The notes under the pieces: model-generated
What the model was told of the DNA's origin: nothing
What the model saw: the letters and a program-made list of their open reading frames with translations, nothing else
Database searches by the model: none
Shown here: positions 20,941 through 32,530 of the stretch, piece after piece
How the letters are laid out: each line of letters starts with the position of its first letter
Position numbering within the stretch: the stretch's first letter is position 1
Position numbers and translations under genes: made by a program
Source of the DNA: Cutaneotrichosporon cavernicola
Taxonomy: Eukaryota; Basidiomycota; Tremellomycetes; Trichosporonales; Trichosporonaceae
NCBI RefSeq assembly: GCF_030864355.1
Contig: NC_083397.1
Coordinates: 2,046,001-2,110,000 of the forward strand
DNA: 64,000 nt
Direction: 5' to 3'

Positions 20941-23900
20941 TTAGGCAAAGGCCATGTCGTTGATGAGCTGGACCTCCGCCTTGTGCTGGTTCTTGAAACC
21001 AGTCGCGACAGAGCACGAGGGGTTGCGGCCGGCGTAGCCGACAGTCTTGCCCTTGTGGTGCTGAGTCTGGTTGCAGGCGAGCTCGAGGCGGGGAGAAACG
21101 TAGTCGTACGATCCCATGTTGAGCGGCTCCTCCTGGACCCAAACAATCTCAGAGTTCGGGTACCGGTCCAGCTCGGGGGTGACCATGTCGTAGGGGAAGG
21201 GCGAGATCTGCTCGACACGCGAAATGGCAACGTCCTTGATGCCGCGGGCCTCGCGCTCCTTCATGAGCTCGACGTAGACCTGGCCAGAGCAGATGAGGTG
21301 CTTGCGGATCTTCTCTGGCGCCTCGAGGACCTCGGGAGTCGACTCGGGGAGGAAGCGCTCAAAGATGGTGTTGCCCGTCATCTCGGAGAGGTTGGAGCGG
21401 GCCATCGGGTGACGGAGGAGCGCCTTGGAGAAGAAGACGATAAGCGGCTTGCGGAAGTCACGCATCTGCTGGCGACGGAGAGCGTGGAAGTAGTTGGCTG
21501 GAGTGGTCGGGTAGACGACCTGCATGTTGCAGTCCTGGATCTGGCGCTCGAGCTTCTCGGGCGAGGGGTAGACGCGCGGGTCGTCGTCACAGAGCTGGAG
21601 GAAACGCTCAATACGGCCCGACGAGTGCTCGGGGCCCTGTCCGTCGAAGCCGTGGGGCATCGACATGACGAGACCGGAGCGCTGGAGCCACTTGCGCTCG
21701 CCCGACGCGATGAACTGGTCAATGATGACCTGAGCAGTGTTGGCAAAGTCGCCGAACTGGGCCTCCCACATGGTCAGGGAGTTGGGCGAGACGAGCGAGT
21801 AGCCGAGCTCGAAGCCAAGGACACCGTACTCGGACAAGTGCGAGTTGGTGATGGTGAACGAACCCTGCTCAGGCGAGAGGTGCTTGAGCGCAGTGTATGT
21901 GCTCTCGTTCTCCTGGTCGTGGACGAGTGCGTGGCGCTGCGAGAAGGTACCACGCTCAACATCCTGGCCGGAGACACGGACGTGAGTGCCCTCAAGGCAG
22001 AGCGAGCCAAGAGCGAGGGCCTCGGCGGTCGACCAGTCGATCCCCTTGCCGTCGGCGATAGTGGTGCCACGGTTCTTGATGATACGCGCAAGGTTCTTGT
22101 GCGGGGTGAAGCCTGGGGGGAAGCTCGAGATGCTCTCGCCAATCTTCTTGAGGGTCTCCTCCGCGACACCCGAGGGACGCTGGGGGAGGACCTGCTCAGC
22201 GAGTTCCTTGGGCGACGGGAATCCCTCCCACGAAGACGAGAGCCACTCGCCGGGCGAGGCCTTGTAGTCCTTAGAGTCGTCGGCAGCCTTCTCAAGCATG
22301 CCCCAGACCCACTGGCGGTGCTCCTCAATCTCCTTGGCGGTGAACGCACCCTCCTTGATCAGCTGCTCCGAGTAGATGGGAAGGACTGAGGGGTGCTTCT
22401 GGATCTCGCGGTACATGCGGGGCTGGGTGAACGACGGCTGGTCCGTCTCGTTGTGACCGTGGCGACGGTAGCAGACCAGGTCAATGACAACGTCCTTCTT
22501 AAACGTCGCGCGCCACTCGGCGGCAAGCATGCACACAAAGTTGACGGCCTCAACGTCGTCGGCGTTGACGTGGAAGATGGGCGCGTCAATGGCCTTGGCA
22601 ATGTCCGAGGGGTAGGGAGTCGAGCGCGAGAAGCGGGGGTCGGTGGTGAAACCAATCTGGTTGTTGACAATCAGGTGGATGGTACCGCCAGTGCCGTAGC
22701 TCTGGAGGTGCGACATGCCCATGGTCTCGTAGATGATACCCTGGCCGGCGAACGCGGCGTCACCGTGGAGAAGGACAGCCATCGAGTGGTCGGCAGTACC
22801 CTCGTCACCCTCAAAGTGCTGGATGGCACGGGTCTTGCCAAGCACAACGGGGTCCTCAGCCTCGAGATGCGAGGGGTTGGCAACGAGCGAGAGCGAGACC
22901 TTCTTGCCCGAGGGGGTGGGGCGAATGTAGTTGGCGCCAAGGTGGTACTTGACGTCACCCGATCCGTCACCAGTGTCGTTGTTGCCGGCGAACTCGTTGA
23001 GGATAGCCTCGAGGGGCTTGCGGATGACGTTGGCGAGGACGTTGAGACGGCCACGGTGGGGCATACCGATGACAATCGAGCGGACACCAGCGTCGACCGA
23101 GGCGTCAATGAGACCCTTCATACCGGGGATGAGCGACTCTCCACCCTCGAGACCGAAGCGCTTCTCGTTGGGGAACTTGGAAGCGACAAACTTCTCGAAA
23201 AGCTCCGACCAGATGGTGCGGTCAAGGATCATACGCTTCTCCTCGGTCGAGTAGTTCCACTGTGTGGGCACCTCAATACGCTCACGAAGCCAGTCGCACT
23301 GTCCACGGTCGGGAATGTGGATGTACTGGAAGCCGATCGAGCTCGCGTAGATCTTCTTGCACTCAGCAATGATCTGGCGAAGCGTCAACTTGTCGTCCTT
23401 GACGGTGCCAGTGAAGCGGGGCAGGATACCGGGACCGAGAGTGAACTCCCTGTCCATGTCGGCCTCGGTCCAGCCGTAGTACTCGGGGTTAAGTTCAGGA
23501 ACTGGCGAGCCCTCGAGGTCGGCGTGGCTGATGCCCAGGGGGTCGAGGTTGGCCATGTGGTGTCCGCGGACCTGGTAGGCACGGACGAGGAGCTGGACCT
23601 TGAGGTAGTCCGAGACGGCGCCGGAGCCCTTGACGTCGAGCGTGGGAGCGCCACCCATGGGCTCCAAGACATTCTCACCCGACTGGAGGCCGGGGGGAGG
23701 AGTGAACGCAGAGGCCGATGGGAGGCCCTTGTCGAGGCCCGAGAAGTAGGCCTGCCACGAAGCGTGAACCGACTTGGGGTCGTTCTTCCAGTCGCGGTAC
23801 ATCCTGTTAGAAGAGTCAGCATTGGGCTCCTCTTGAATAGCCGTTGCGGCACCAGGCATGGTGTCCAGGTGACCGAGCGCAGCGGGCTGCTGAAAGTCCC

Positions 23901-24111
23901 ACGAGCGCCTAAAACTGTGGTGTGCAACTCACTCCTCAATGTAGTACGAGTTGGCACCATTTGCGAAGGCGTCAATGGGGCTGGGGGGAACGGCCTTTGC
24001 GGGGGACGCAAGGCCACGGTAGAGTTTTGGCACGGCGAGGGCGGTAATGGGGTGGACGGTGGAGATGCGCGAAGCGCGGGGGATACACCGACGAGGCAAT
24101 GTGCGAAGCAT
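20941..24111 (-). CDS. KGD1: 2-oxoglutarate dehydrogenase E1 component, mitochondrial
   Basis: Thiamine-diphosphate enzyme of the TCA cycle that decarboxylates 2-oxoglutarate. Two exons (24111-23933 and 23803-20941) with a 129-nt intron give 1,013 residues. The N-terminus [17 protein letters not shown] is an Arg-rich mitochondrial presequence. IEE is joined to [16 protein letters not shown] across the intron, as in the family. The core contains [45 protein letters not shown] and [16 protein letters not shown], and the C-terminus is [13 protein letters not shown]. An ATG at 23859 inside the intron is in frame with exon 2 and would give a leaderless variant if used; exon joining is far more likely. 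Stops 65 bp from the convergent RraA-like gene. Confidence 0.97.
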
Positions 24112-25875
24112 GGTGATTATAGCTCCTGTGGAGCGGGGTGAGTGAGGGTAGAAGAGAAAAGGAAAGTCGAAGAGGTGTCTTGTTTCTATTAGGATGAAAC
24201 TCGACGTTTGATGATGAAAGGAAGGATGATGGAGAGTAGTGGAGTGTTGAGAATGAGTGGTGAGTGGTTGGGTGTGGGGAGTTGGTGGTGGGTGCGGGTG
24301 CGAGGAAGGCAAGGAAGGCCAGGTGACGATGACCAAGGGGAGTGGGGAGTGGGGTGGGGGGGATAGGGGTAGGTTTGAGAGGCAAGGAGGCAAGGGGTGT
24401 TCAAGTATCCAGTCCAATGCCCAAGGTCTCCTTTGATAGATAGGCACAGACTTTGGAGACCCTGGCTGGTCAAGTAAAGGTCATGGCAACTTGAAAGACC
24501 TGTCACCGTCGGCAGCCGCTCATCCCCGCCCAGCGCCGCATCTCGGCCTTTTCGGACATCCATTACACCACTATACTCTCATCGGTACCCCGGTCATACT
24601 CATCCCGCAACCTATCCTCCGCCAACCCCGTAAATGCATACGTTGCCGCTCCCAACCTCGTGGCCTCTGGTACGACCCCCGCTAACACTGATCCGCATCG
24701 CCGACGCCCTTCTTCGTAGCTTGGTTGCCGTTCCGTCGATCCGTCTCGAGTCTCGATGCCAATAAGAATTAATTTTAATGCACAGAGGCCCAGAGCTTAT
24801 GTTACCTTATTCTCCTGCCAATGACCATCTCTTCTTGGTGATCATCTGACCATAGCTCCCCACATTTACCTGTGCCTGGTCAGCGCGGAAAAACCAATCG
24901 CTGTATGGTCTTGTTGCATTCTCACGCCCCTTCCCCCCGGTCCAGACATGCATCTTTGGTGCGCCGTGTCAAGGACAGGGTGAGGGTCGTGTGGGGGTTG
25001 AATCCGGTTGTGGGGCGACAGGTCGCCAGGTGTACGGGCGCTTGGCTCGAGTTACTCCGCTCGCCTGTCTTGGTCTGAGCGCGCGTCACCCGTCTGACCG
25101 AGAAGAGGGGCAGATTCAAAGATTATAGATATTCCAATTGTTACCAGCAAGGCTTGTAATGGACGCCTGTCCAGTGGTATGCATCGTGCTCATTTCATGT
25201 CTGCTTGCTCTGCATGCTCTGCATGCTCTGCAAGCGGGTAAGGGACGGGGCTCGGTGACTTGGGACTTTGGACGACGTCCGTGCATTGTTGACAGCTACG
25301 CCCTCGTCGTTGGGGAATGGGACCGCCGTCTACAATGTTCAGTTCTCCGTCTGCTACATGTGTCTGTGCTTGAATACGCTGGTCAACACCGACACAGCCG
25401 CGTTCCATGGGACCATGAGCTCCGTGTCCCGAGGAAAGCCACTGCCGCTTTTGTGGCGCCGGTGGTGTGTGACACTCGTTTACTGCACTCGTCTTCTCAT
25501 ACGTCATTGGCAGCCGAAACCTCCGCCATCCGTCCGGGCTACCCGCGTGATTGGATTGTGGCACTTGGCATATTGGCTTGGTGCTCCAGAAACGTCACGT
25601 GTCATTTAAACAGGGGGGAATGATTAGGTCAGTTTAGCCACGCGTGTGGCACGCGAGCTCACGCCACTTGACAAGATACAAGTTGTCATTTGTCTTGTAC
25701 ACCCCGTGCTTGAACCACTTACACTACTTGTGATCTCTCTCCTTGCCATTGTTTACCATACCTTCCTCCAGTCCTCGAGTGCCCTCTCTACATCCTCCCT
25801 CCTTCTCCTCCTTCTCCTCCTCCTCCTCCTTTAGTCTCCTGTCCACCTGTCGCAGGCTCGACACCAACCATTCCC
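24112..25875. other. 1.8-kb intergenic region without a recognised gene
   Basis: Lies between the KGD1 start and the DCP1 start. It contains short shadow frames only, a short CTCTGCATG triplet repeat (about 25207-25232) and a CT-rich stretch (25795-25835) that probably belongs to the DCP1 leader. The minus-strand 124-codon frame at 25190-25564 has no protein-like features. I see no tRNA or transposon. Confidence 0.5.
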
Positions 25876-27473
25876 ATGGCTGCTAAAGGCGCCTCCCCTG
25901 CAAACCCCAGCACGGCTGGCTCCGCGCCCGCACCTGCCGACCCCGAAACCCGCAACGCCATCAACGCGCGTGTCATTGGGCGCAAAGATGCCTTCTTTGC
26001 AGAGATTGTTGAGAATGCCGGCATCGCCACCTTGTACAACTACATTCCATCCGTCGGCACATATGTCAAGCAGCCCGCCATGGGACCCCTCTTCCTCATT
26101 CGGCGGTAAGATGCGCCTGTCGACACTGCTAATACCCAGCACTAAAGCGCCCGAGTATGCGCTGTACATGATTAACCGTTCCGGGCCAAAGAACCATTTC
26201 TGGGGCCTTTACCCAACCGAGATGAGGATTACTGCCCATGACAAGGACAAGGTTATCGAGGTCGCGAGGCGAGGCGAATGTGGGTGCCCGCCTTCACGGC
26301 GTGCGACAGTCCACTTACACCGCAGCGGAGCGTCCTCGCTTCTGGCTCGATGAGTCTGAGACACTCCGGCCTCTGTATGACCGCATCCAGGGGTGAGGAC
26401 TGATTCGGTTACTGCGCTGACCTCAGCATTGTTGGGCCTCCTGTCAAGCCAGACAGCTCGGCAAAAGCTGGTGGCAACGCTGCAGCGCCTTCTTCCGCCC
26501 AGACCTCCCAGCCTTCCTCCCACCCCGCCGTGCAGCCTCCTGCGCAACCAACAGCGCAACCTCAGATCCAGCAGCCACCGCCTGGACAGAACGGTCTTGC
26601 GCAGCTCTTCGCGGGTCTCGGTGTTGTTCGTGGTCCATGTTGACGCCACTGACTTTTTCCAGGTGTCCGGTCCCAACGCGGCGCCGCCTGTCCTCAACCC
26701 CCAGCCTCAGCCGCACTCTGCCGGCATCCAGCAGCCCCCGTATCTTCAATATCCTCAGCAGCCCCCGCAGAACCCTCACCACTACACTGCCAACGTTGCT
26801 CCTTTCGTCGGGCCACAGGCACCGTACTCGCACTACTCGAGCTCGCCTGTCCCTGGCCACAGTGACTCGTCTACCCCTCAACCTCCTGCACCGCCTCCCA
26901 TGGCGCCCAAAAACTTTGGTCCTCACGAGACCGCGGATGGGCTGTTCAAGAGTCTCTTAGGTGGTGTGGCCAGCTTCCCTACTTATGGTCAACCTTCTCC
27001 TGTCAGCAACAGTGGCGCTGTTCCCGCTTCCCCCGCAACCTCCGGCTCGCCCGTACGCGGTCCACCAGGCCTCGGGCCTGGGCCGCCTATGCCTGGTGGT
27101 CCTCCTCCGCGCGGCTTCCCTAGTGCTCCTCACCACGGAGGAGGTCCAGGGCCTACCAACGGACATACGTCTCCTCCCCACAACCAGCCGCAACCGCAGT
27201 CTCCGTTCTATCCCCAGTCGCTGCCCTCGAATCTACCTGCCAACCCGTCACCCGAGGGCATGCGTGACGCCTTGCTGTCCACGATGGGCTTCCCTCCGGA
27301 GAATACGCGACAGCAGCCCATGGTTAGCAGGGAACAGTTGATCGGTACGATGGTACAGCTCCTCCAGGTGAGATTGGAGTTGCTGTGTGTGCTGATATCA
27401 GACCAACCCGAACTTCTGCGAGGACGTGTACAGGGCGTACCTGGCGCGCAATGGTGGCGGGCCACGTCAGTAG
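25876..27473 (+). CDS. DCP1: mRNA-decapping enzyme subunit 1
   Basis: EVH1-fold activator of the Dcp2 decapping enzyme in cytoplasmic mRNA decay. The N-terminal domain runs through NAGIATLYNYIPSVGTYVK, GPLFLIRR joined to TKAPEYALYMINRSGPKNHF, and RPRFWLDESETLRPLYDRI. A long Pro/Gln/Ser-rich linker follows. The C-terminus VSREQLIGTMVQLLQ is joined by a 34-nt intron to TNPNFCEDVYRAYLARNG, which matches the Dcp1 trimerisation helix known from animals and many fungi but absent from budding yeast. Without that intron the frame runs on to 27514 with a nonsense-like tail. Introns of about 34-60 nt also interrupt the EVH1 domain. About 450 residues. Confidence 0.85.
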
Positions 27474-28052
27474 GCTTGGTGTGTGTGTGTGTACGTGTCG
27501 GTGTGTCGCGTTAGGCGTTAGTGTGCTGTCTACGCTTGGCGTCTGACATGGTATAGTATAGTGTTTTTCTGTACCCTGCCTATGTACATGCTCGATGTCT
27601 ATGTCTCGAGGTGTTCAAGCTTTGCCACTGTGCCTGTCTTGAAATGCGGAATGGTCTCATTTTGAGGGTGTGATGCTGTTCTGTGATAAAGTAACGAGTT
27701 AAAATGCTGTGACGTATTAGAAGTCAAACCAATCTGATTCCGGACCAGTTGGTGGGTTGGGTTCTCTTGGGACCGTCACCATTGCTCATCCCGCCCCACC
27801 ACTCTACTAACCGATTGTCTCCCTCTCTCTCTCTCTCTCTCTCTCTCCCTCTTTCTCTCCTCTCTCATTCTCTCTCTCCCTTCCATCAATCTGTCCCTCG
27901 GTCCTCCTCTCTATTCATCTCTCCCATCTGCTCCGCCGACCCAATCAATAACCCTCCCCTCACTCGCGCGTAACCTACTTCTCAAGGGACGAGCCGTCGG
28001 AGCAACCTAACCACCCGAACCCACCTTCCTCCACTTCCTGTCGGTGGCCACA
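27474..28052. promoter_or_regulatory. DCP1 3' flank and CHO1 promoter with CT-rich tract
   Basis: 579 bp between two tandem genes. A (CT)n-rich pyrimidine tract spans about 27819-27890 and is followed by further pyrimidine-rich leader, a common fungal core-promoter style. A short GT run lies at 27480-27494. No gene seen. Confidence 0.55.
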
Positions 28053-28993
28053 ATGTCCAACCTCACGCAACGCGCCGGCAAGGGCGGGGCGGCCGCAGAG
28101 GCCATGCTCGAGGAGAAGCGCAAAGGACTCCAGCAGTACAAGGACGACGACGGGCACTTCTCGCTTGTCCGGTGAGCTCTGTTCCTCATCCCCCTCCTCC
28201 GCCTTATTCTTTCCGCTGCGCTCTCTCTCCTCCCTACCTGACCTACCCCTCATCCCCGGCTTACTAGTTCCCCGCGCATTCGCGCTAACGACAGCAACTT
28301 CCGCCTTGCCGACCTGATCACAATTATGAATGGCGTCTGTGGCACGCTCTCGATCATGAGCGCGGCGCGGTACCTCATCCTCTCGTCCAACCTCCCGTCC
28401 CCGCCTTCTAAGGAGGCGTACAAGTGGCTGTACTTTGCGCTCATTCTCCCGATGGCAGGTTTCGGCTTTGACGCGCTCGACGGCAAGGTCGCGCGCTGGC
28501 GTGGCGGCGGCTCCCTCCTCGGTCAGGAGATGGACTCGCTCGCCGACCTCGTCTCCTTTGGCGTTGCGCCAGCCACTCTGGCCTTCACGCTCGGCATGCG
28601 CACGCATCTCGACATTGTCTGCCTCCTCCTCTTCGTTTCTGGTGGCCTCGCCCGCCTGGCACGTTTCAACGCCACCGTTGCATTGCTCCCTGCCGACTCG
28701 AGTGGCAAGTCCAAGTACTTTGAGGGTCTGCCGATCCCGTCGTCGTTGTTCCTCACAGCCAGCATGGCTGGGTGCGTCCGCCAGGGCTTCTTCGCGCTCG
28801 GCAAGCACGCCGACTTGCCTCTGGGCGTTGTGCGGCTGTGGGGTGAGGGTCTCGAGGGTCACGGCGATGGCGACGTGCACCTGACCGCGATCGTGTTCGC
28901 CCTCTGGGCCGCAGCCATGGTTTCCAAGACGCTCCGGGTGAGTTCGGCTGACTTTGCCTTGAAGCAAGCTGACTCCAGATCCCGAAGTTGTAA
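28053..28993 (+). CDS. CHO1: CDP-diacylglycerol-serine O-phosphatidyltransferase (phosphatidylserine synthase)
   Basis: Makes phosphatidylserine from CDP-diacylglycerol and serine in the ER. Starts MSNLTQRAGKGGAAAEAML; intron about 28170-28295 joins SLVR to NFRLADLITIMNGVCG. The CDP-alcohol phosphotransferase signature is complete: DALDGKVARW followed by eight residues, then GQEMDSLAD, fitting DX2DGX2ARX8GX3DX3D. Several TM helices (ALILPMAGFGF, IVCLLLFVSGGLARL, SLFLTASMAGCVR, AIVFALWAAAMV) surround it. A 41-nt 3' intron leads to a very short terminal exon, IPKL-stop, so the protein ends KTLRIPKL; reading through would add about 20 residues. About 255 residues, normal for fungal Cho1. Confidence 0.93.
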
Positions 28994-29322
28994 ACGCGAT
29001 GAAGCCTTGGGAGCCGAACATGCGAGCAACGAGCCTGTAGACACGTAGAGCGGCTACTGACGTGTATCCGAAGCCTTCACTCAACATGTAGCTTCTGATC
29101 TTCTGCGGGTGTAGGGTGTGGGGTGTGTGGGGTGTCGGGAGACGATGGTTTGAGGTGGTGGGTAAGAGCCCGCCAAGAGGCAACAAACAAGGAGGCGGCG
29201 CAGCTGCAAGCCGCTGCGGCGACTTGCTACACATGACATTTCTATCAACTTGAGCTTCTAATTTATCTACATGTGAACGACAGCCTTACCAGCCTTGCCA
29301 GCTCCTCCAACTTCTATGTAAT
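28994..29322. other. Convergent 3' flanks of CHO1 and HIS2
   Basis: 329 bp with a GT-rich stretch near 29108-29140. No coding or structured element was recognised. Confidence 0.5.
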
Positions 29323-30421
29323 CTACATGGTGGCCTTGAACGTCTCCCAGAACGCGTCCTCTTCCCACCCCTCACAAGGGCGTGCTAGCACACGCCCGCG
29401 CTTCCCGACCTTCTTGTCGCCTTCCTGCGCCTGTCCAGCCCTTACGAGATGCCACACAGTCTTAACGCCCTGGGCGACGAGATACTCGCGCATGGGGAGG
29501 TAGTTGAGTCCGACAGCGGCCACCCCGTGCGAGTCGTCCGACAGACAAACCCGTCCACCGAGGGAGAGGATGAGCTGGGGTCAGAACCTTGTTGTTAGCT
29601 GGTAGCTCACCTGGAGGACGTCGGGACTGGGATAACTGGTCTTCCATCCCTTGCGAAGGGCGGCGGCATTAGCCTCGAACAAGGCGCCATAGGAAATAGC
29701 ATAGGCGACATTACGCTGCACCCGATCCCAGACAGCCTTGAGACTAATGTCGGGGGCGAAGAGGAGACAGAGGTCAAAGTGACCGACGACCTCGGGCTGG
29801 TGAGCCTCCATCATGGCCATCTGGGCATCGAGGTAACTCTCCAGGAAGGGGAGCATGTCCTCCTCACTAGGATTGTAATCTTCGTCAAGAATTGGGTCGT
29901 CATCAATCGGGCTGAGAATGACCTTATTTCCAATCCGAACCATTGTCGTCTCGTCGACGCCCCGCTGCGCGGCCCGGAGGGAACGCAGCCATGTAACACG
30001 ATTGAAATCAATCGAAACTCCACGGACGTGATGCACGCTCCCGACGACGTATTCGATCCGCTCGTCCTTCAGGAGCCTGGTGAGCCCCGCGATATCGAGG
30101 TTAGTGATAGAGTCGCACTCGACGCCGATGAGGAGGTTGATCTCGGGATGCGCCGCCCTCTGTACCTCGGCTTCATTGAGGAAGTCGGTGTACGCCGCCT
30201 CCAGGTCATGCGGGGACAGGTCGGCCTGAAATCAGAGACTGAGACATATGGAGAGAACTCACCTCCTCGGGAAACAGATCGGCCTCGCGATACCGCGGCG
30301 CATGCTCGCTCAGGCCAAACACCTTGAATCCCCGCTTCGATGCCGTCGCCACTACCTCGGCGAGGCTGTCCTTTGCGTGTCGGCAGAACTGGCCGGAATG
30401 CGAGTGGTGTGAGTGGGGCAT
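29323..30421 (-). CDS. HIS2: Histidinol-phosphatase, PHP family
   Basis: Dephosphorylates histidinol phosphate in histidine biosynthesis. The N-terminus MPHSHHSHSGQFC carries the HxH metal ligands of the PHP fold. Further conserved elements are GLSEHAPRYREADLFPEE, LLIGVECDSI, YVVGSVHHVRGVSIDF, PEVVGHFDLCLLF, FEANAAALRKGW and CLSDDSHGVAAVG, all with expected metal-binding His/Asp/Glu. Two or three introns (about 30206-30260 and 29580-29610). About 330 residues, normal length. Its ATG is 140 bp from that of GCD1 on the other strand, so the two share a promoter region. Confidence 0.94.
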
Positions 30422-30561
30422 AGTTGAAGAGTGGAGGTATGTCAATATTCAAGACTCGACTCCAACGTGACACTGTCTTTATATTTCCCACTCAAAAGTC
30501 AAAGCCAGATCTCATCTTGCCCTAACTTTCCACGCTTCTCCATCGCACCATCCCTCAAATA
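30422..30561. promoter_or_regulatory. 140-bp bidirectional promoter of HIS2 and GCD1
   Basis: The two ATGs are 140 bp apart on opposite strands. A TTTATATTT element lies at 30478-30486. The stretch GACTCGACTCC (about 30454-30464) contains GACTC half-sites, related to but not matching the Gcn4-type TGACTCA site. A shared promoter is inferred from spacing. Confidence 0.55.
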
Positions 30562-32390
30562 ATGGACCCCCGACAACGTGAACAGAAGCGACCGGCGTAC
30601 GAGGCGCAGGATTTCGTGGCCGTCATCCTCGTCGGGAAAGGCGAAAAGTACTCCCCCCTTCATTGTCAAAGACTGATGCCAGCCTCTTCCCGTTCAATGA
30701 GGGGGCGCGGGGAGCTAGCGTGCTCCCCAAAGCACTCATGCCAGTCGGTAATAAGCCCGTGATCAATATCGTGCTCGACTGGGTGTTTGCCGCGGGTTTG
30801 ACTGGTACGTATCGTCGAGTCCGAGTCGGTTCTGAGTCGGAGTGTGGGCTTGAGCTTGGGTTTGTCCTTGCACTCATATTCGGACTGGCACTCGCTCGCA
30901 GTCTGGCTTGCTCCCCGGCTCCCTGCTGCCTCCCACACCTCCTCCCCCACCTCCACCACCCCTAACACCCAGACGTCCTGGTCATCGTGCCGCCCGAAGC
31001 AGCCGCCGCCATCTCCGAGTACTTGACCGAGTACCTCCAGCTCGAGTTTTCCAGTTCGTCGCACAAGCGCGAGCCGCGTATCACTGTCAAGACGTACGAC
31101 GAGGGCGAAGGTAACGATGAAGACTTTGATGACCGGAGCGGCACCGCGCGTATTCTGAAGCGTTTCCGCGCCTTGATCAAGGTAACCCCCTATTGTTGGG
31201 CTAGCTAACTCCAGACCGACTTTGTCCTCCTTCCCTGCGACATCTCCTTCCCCCCCAGCCTGACCCTCTCGTCCATTCTCGACAGGCACCGCGCGACTCC
31301 CGATGCAGTCCTCACTTCTGTGTTGTACGAGGCACCGGAATCGGTGCGCGAGAGCGAGGAGAAGATGATTGTGGCTATGGACAAGGGAACGAACGAACTG
31401 CTCCAAATCTCACCTGTTGACGATCTGGAGAACAACGACCTCGAGATGCGCATGGCGCTCATCTCGGCACACCCCACCCTGTCGCTCTCAACCCGCCTCC
31501 TCGACGCACATGTGTACGTGTTCCGCCGGACGGTGCTTGACCTCCTGTCTACCCGCCGCGATCGCGACCTCACCTCTGTGCGCGAACAGTTCGTCCCCTG
31601 GCTGCTCAAGGGCGCGTGGCAGTCGGGGCTGGCTGAGAAATGGTCCCCTATCCTCAATCCTCCCCGCCGGGATCCGTTGGCCGCCGCGCTCGCCCGCAGC
31701 ACGGCCACTACCTTCCGCGAAGGGATTGCCCTCCAGGCTGCCGCCGTTCCCGATAGCGAAACCGCGACGCCAGCCGAGAGCGCAGGGGAAGAGCTGCTGG
31801 CTTTCAAGAACAAGGTCGGGCGGACGGGCAAGAGCGCGCGCGCACACTCCAAGCCTGCCGGATGGAGCTGTCGCATGATTGTTGTCAAGCCCGACGTTCC
31901 CGAGGTCGAGGAGAAGAAGGGCAAGGGCGGCAAGGCGCCCGCAGGACCCGAGCCGGAATACATTGTGCGCGCGAACAATATCGCCGGGTACTGGGAGATG
32001 AACCGGCACCTCGTCAAGACGCTTGGTGCTGCCAATGCCGCTGCTGGCGTGCCAAAGGTGGACAATGAGGATGCGATTGCTGCGTCGGCGCAGATCTCGC
32101 CCGATTCGCTCATTGGTGAGGGCGTGCGTGTTGGCGAGCGCGCCAGCATCAAGAAGTGCATCGTTGGCCGGCACTGCGTTATTGGCAAGAATGCCAAGCT
32201 TACCGGTTGTGTGCTTTGGGATTTCTGTGTGGTTGAGGAGGGCGCGCGCGTCGAGAATGCGGTGCTCGCCAACAATGTGCGCGTGGGTGAGAAGGCGCAG
32301 ATCAAGGACTGCGAGTTTGGTCCGGGATTCGAGGCCATGCCGGGTGCAGTCATCAAGGGTGAGCGCATGGTTGCGGGCCAGGAGGCTTAG
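30562..32390 (+). CDS. GCD1: Translation initiation factor eIF2B gamma subunit
   Basis: Part of the guanine-nucleotide exchange complex for eIF2. The N-terminal nucleotidyltransferase-like domain gives AVILVGKGENLFPFNEG after splicing a short intron, then PKALMPVGNKPVINIVLDW, DVLVIVPPEAA and TDFVLLPCDISFP. The C-terminal left-handed beta-helix has hexapeptide-like repeats: ISPDSLIGEGVRVGERASI, KKCIVGRHCVIGKNAKLTGC and VVEEGARVENAVLANNVRVG. The pattern fits the gamma, not the epsilon, subunit because no C-terminal W2 domain follows. Three introns lie in the first third; the rest is one long exon. A Lys/Gly-rich insert (EEKKGKGGKAPAGPEPE) separates the two domains. About 535 residues. Shares a 140-bp divergent promoter with HIS2. 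Confidence 0.9.
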
Positions 32391-32530
32391 AGTGTGTGTA
32401 GAGTGTATAGTCACATGCCACTGCATCATAGCTACATGAGCCAGCTCTAGCTCTAGATAGGGCAAAAGGAGTGGAACGAGGGAGAGTTGGCCGAGGTGTT
32501 GGCTGACTCGAGTTGCGAATCTAAGGCGAG

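Noticed and set aside
23804..23932. In-frame ATG inside the KGD1 intron giving a 972-residue protein
   Set aside because: Exon 1 with a mitochondrial presequence joins exactly to EEMYRDW by a good intron; the leaderless form has no support.
25190..25564. 124-codon minus-strand frame in the KGD1-DCP1 gap
   Set aside because: No recognisable features and overlapping plus-strand frames of equal length.
27819..27890. CT-rich tract as a regulatory GAGA-type array
   Set aside because: Pyrimidine-rich leaders are common before genes here, so a specific regulatory role is not supported.
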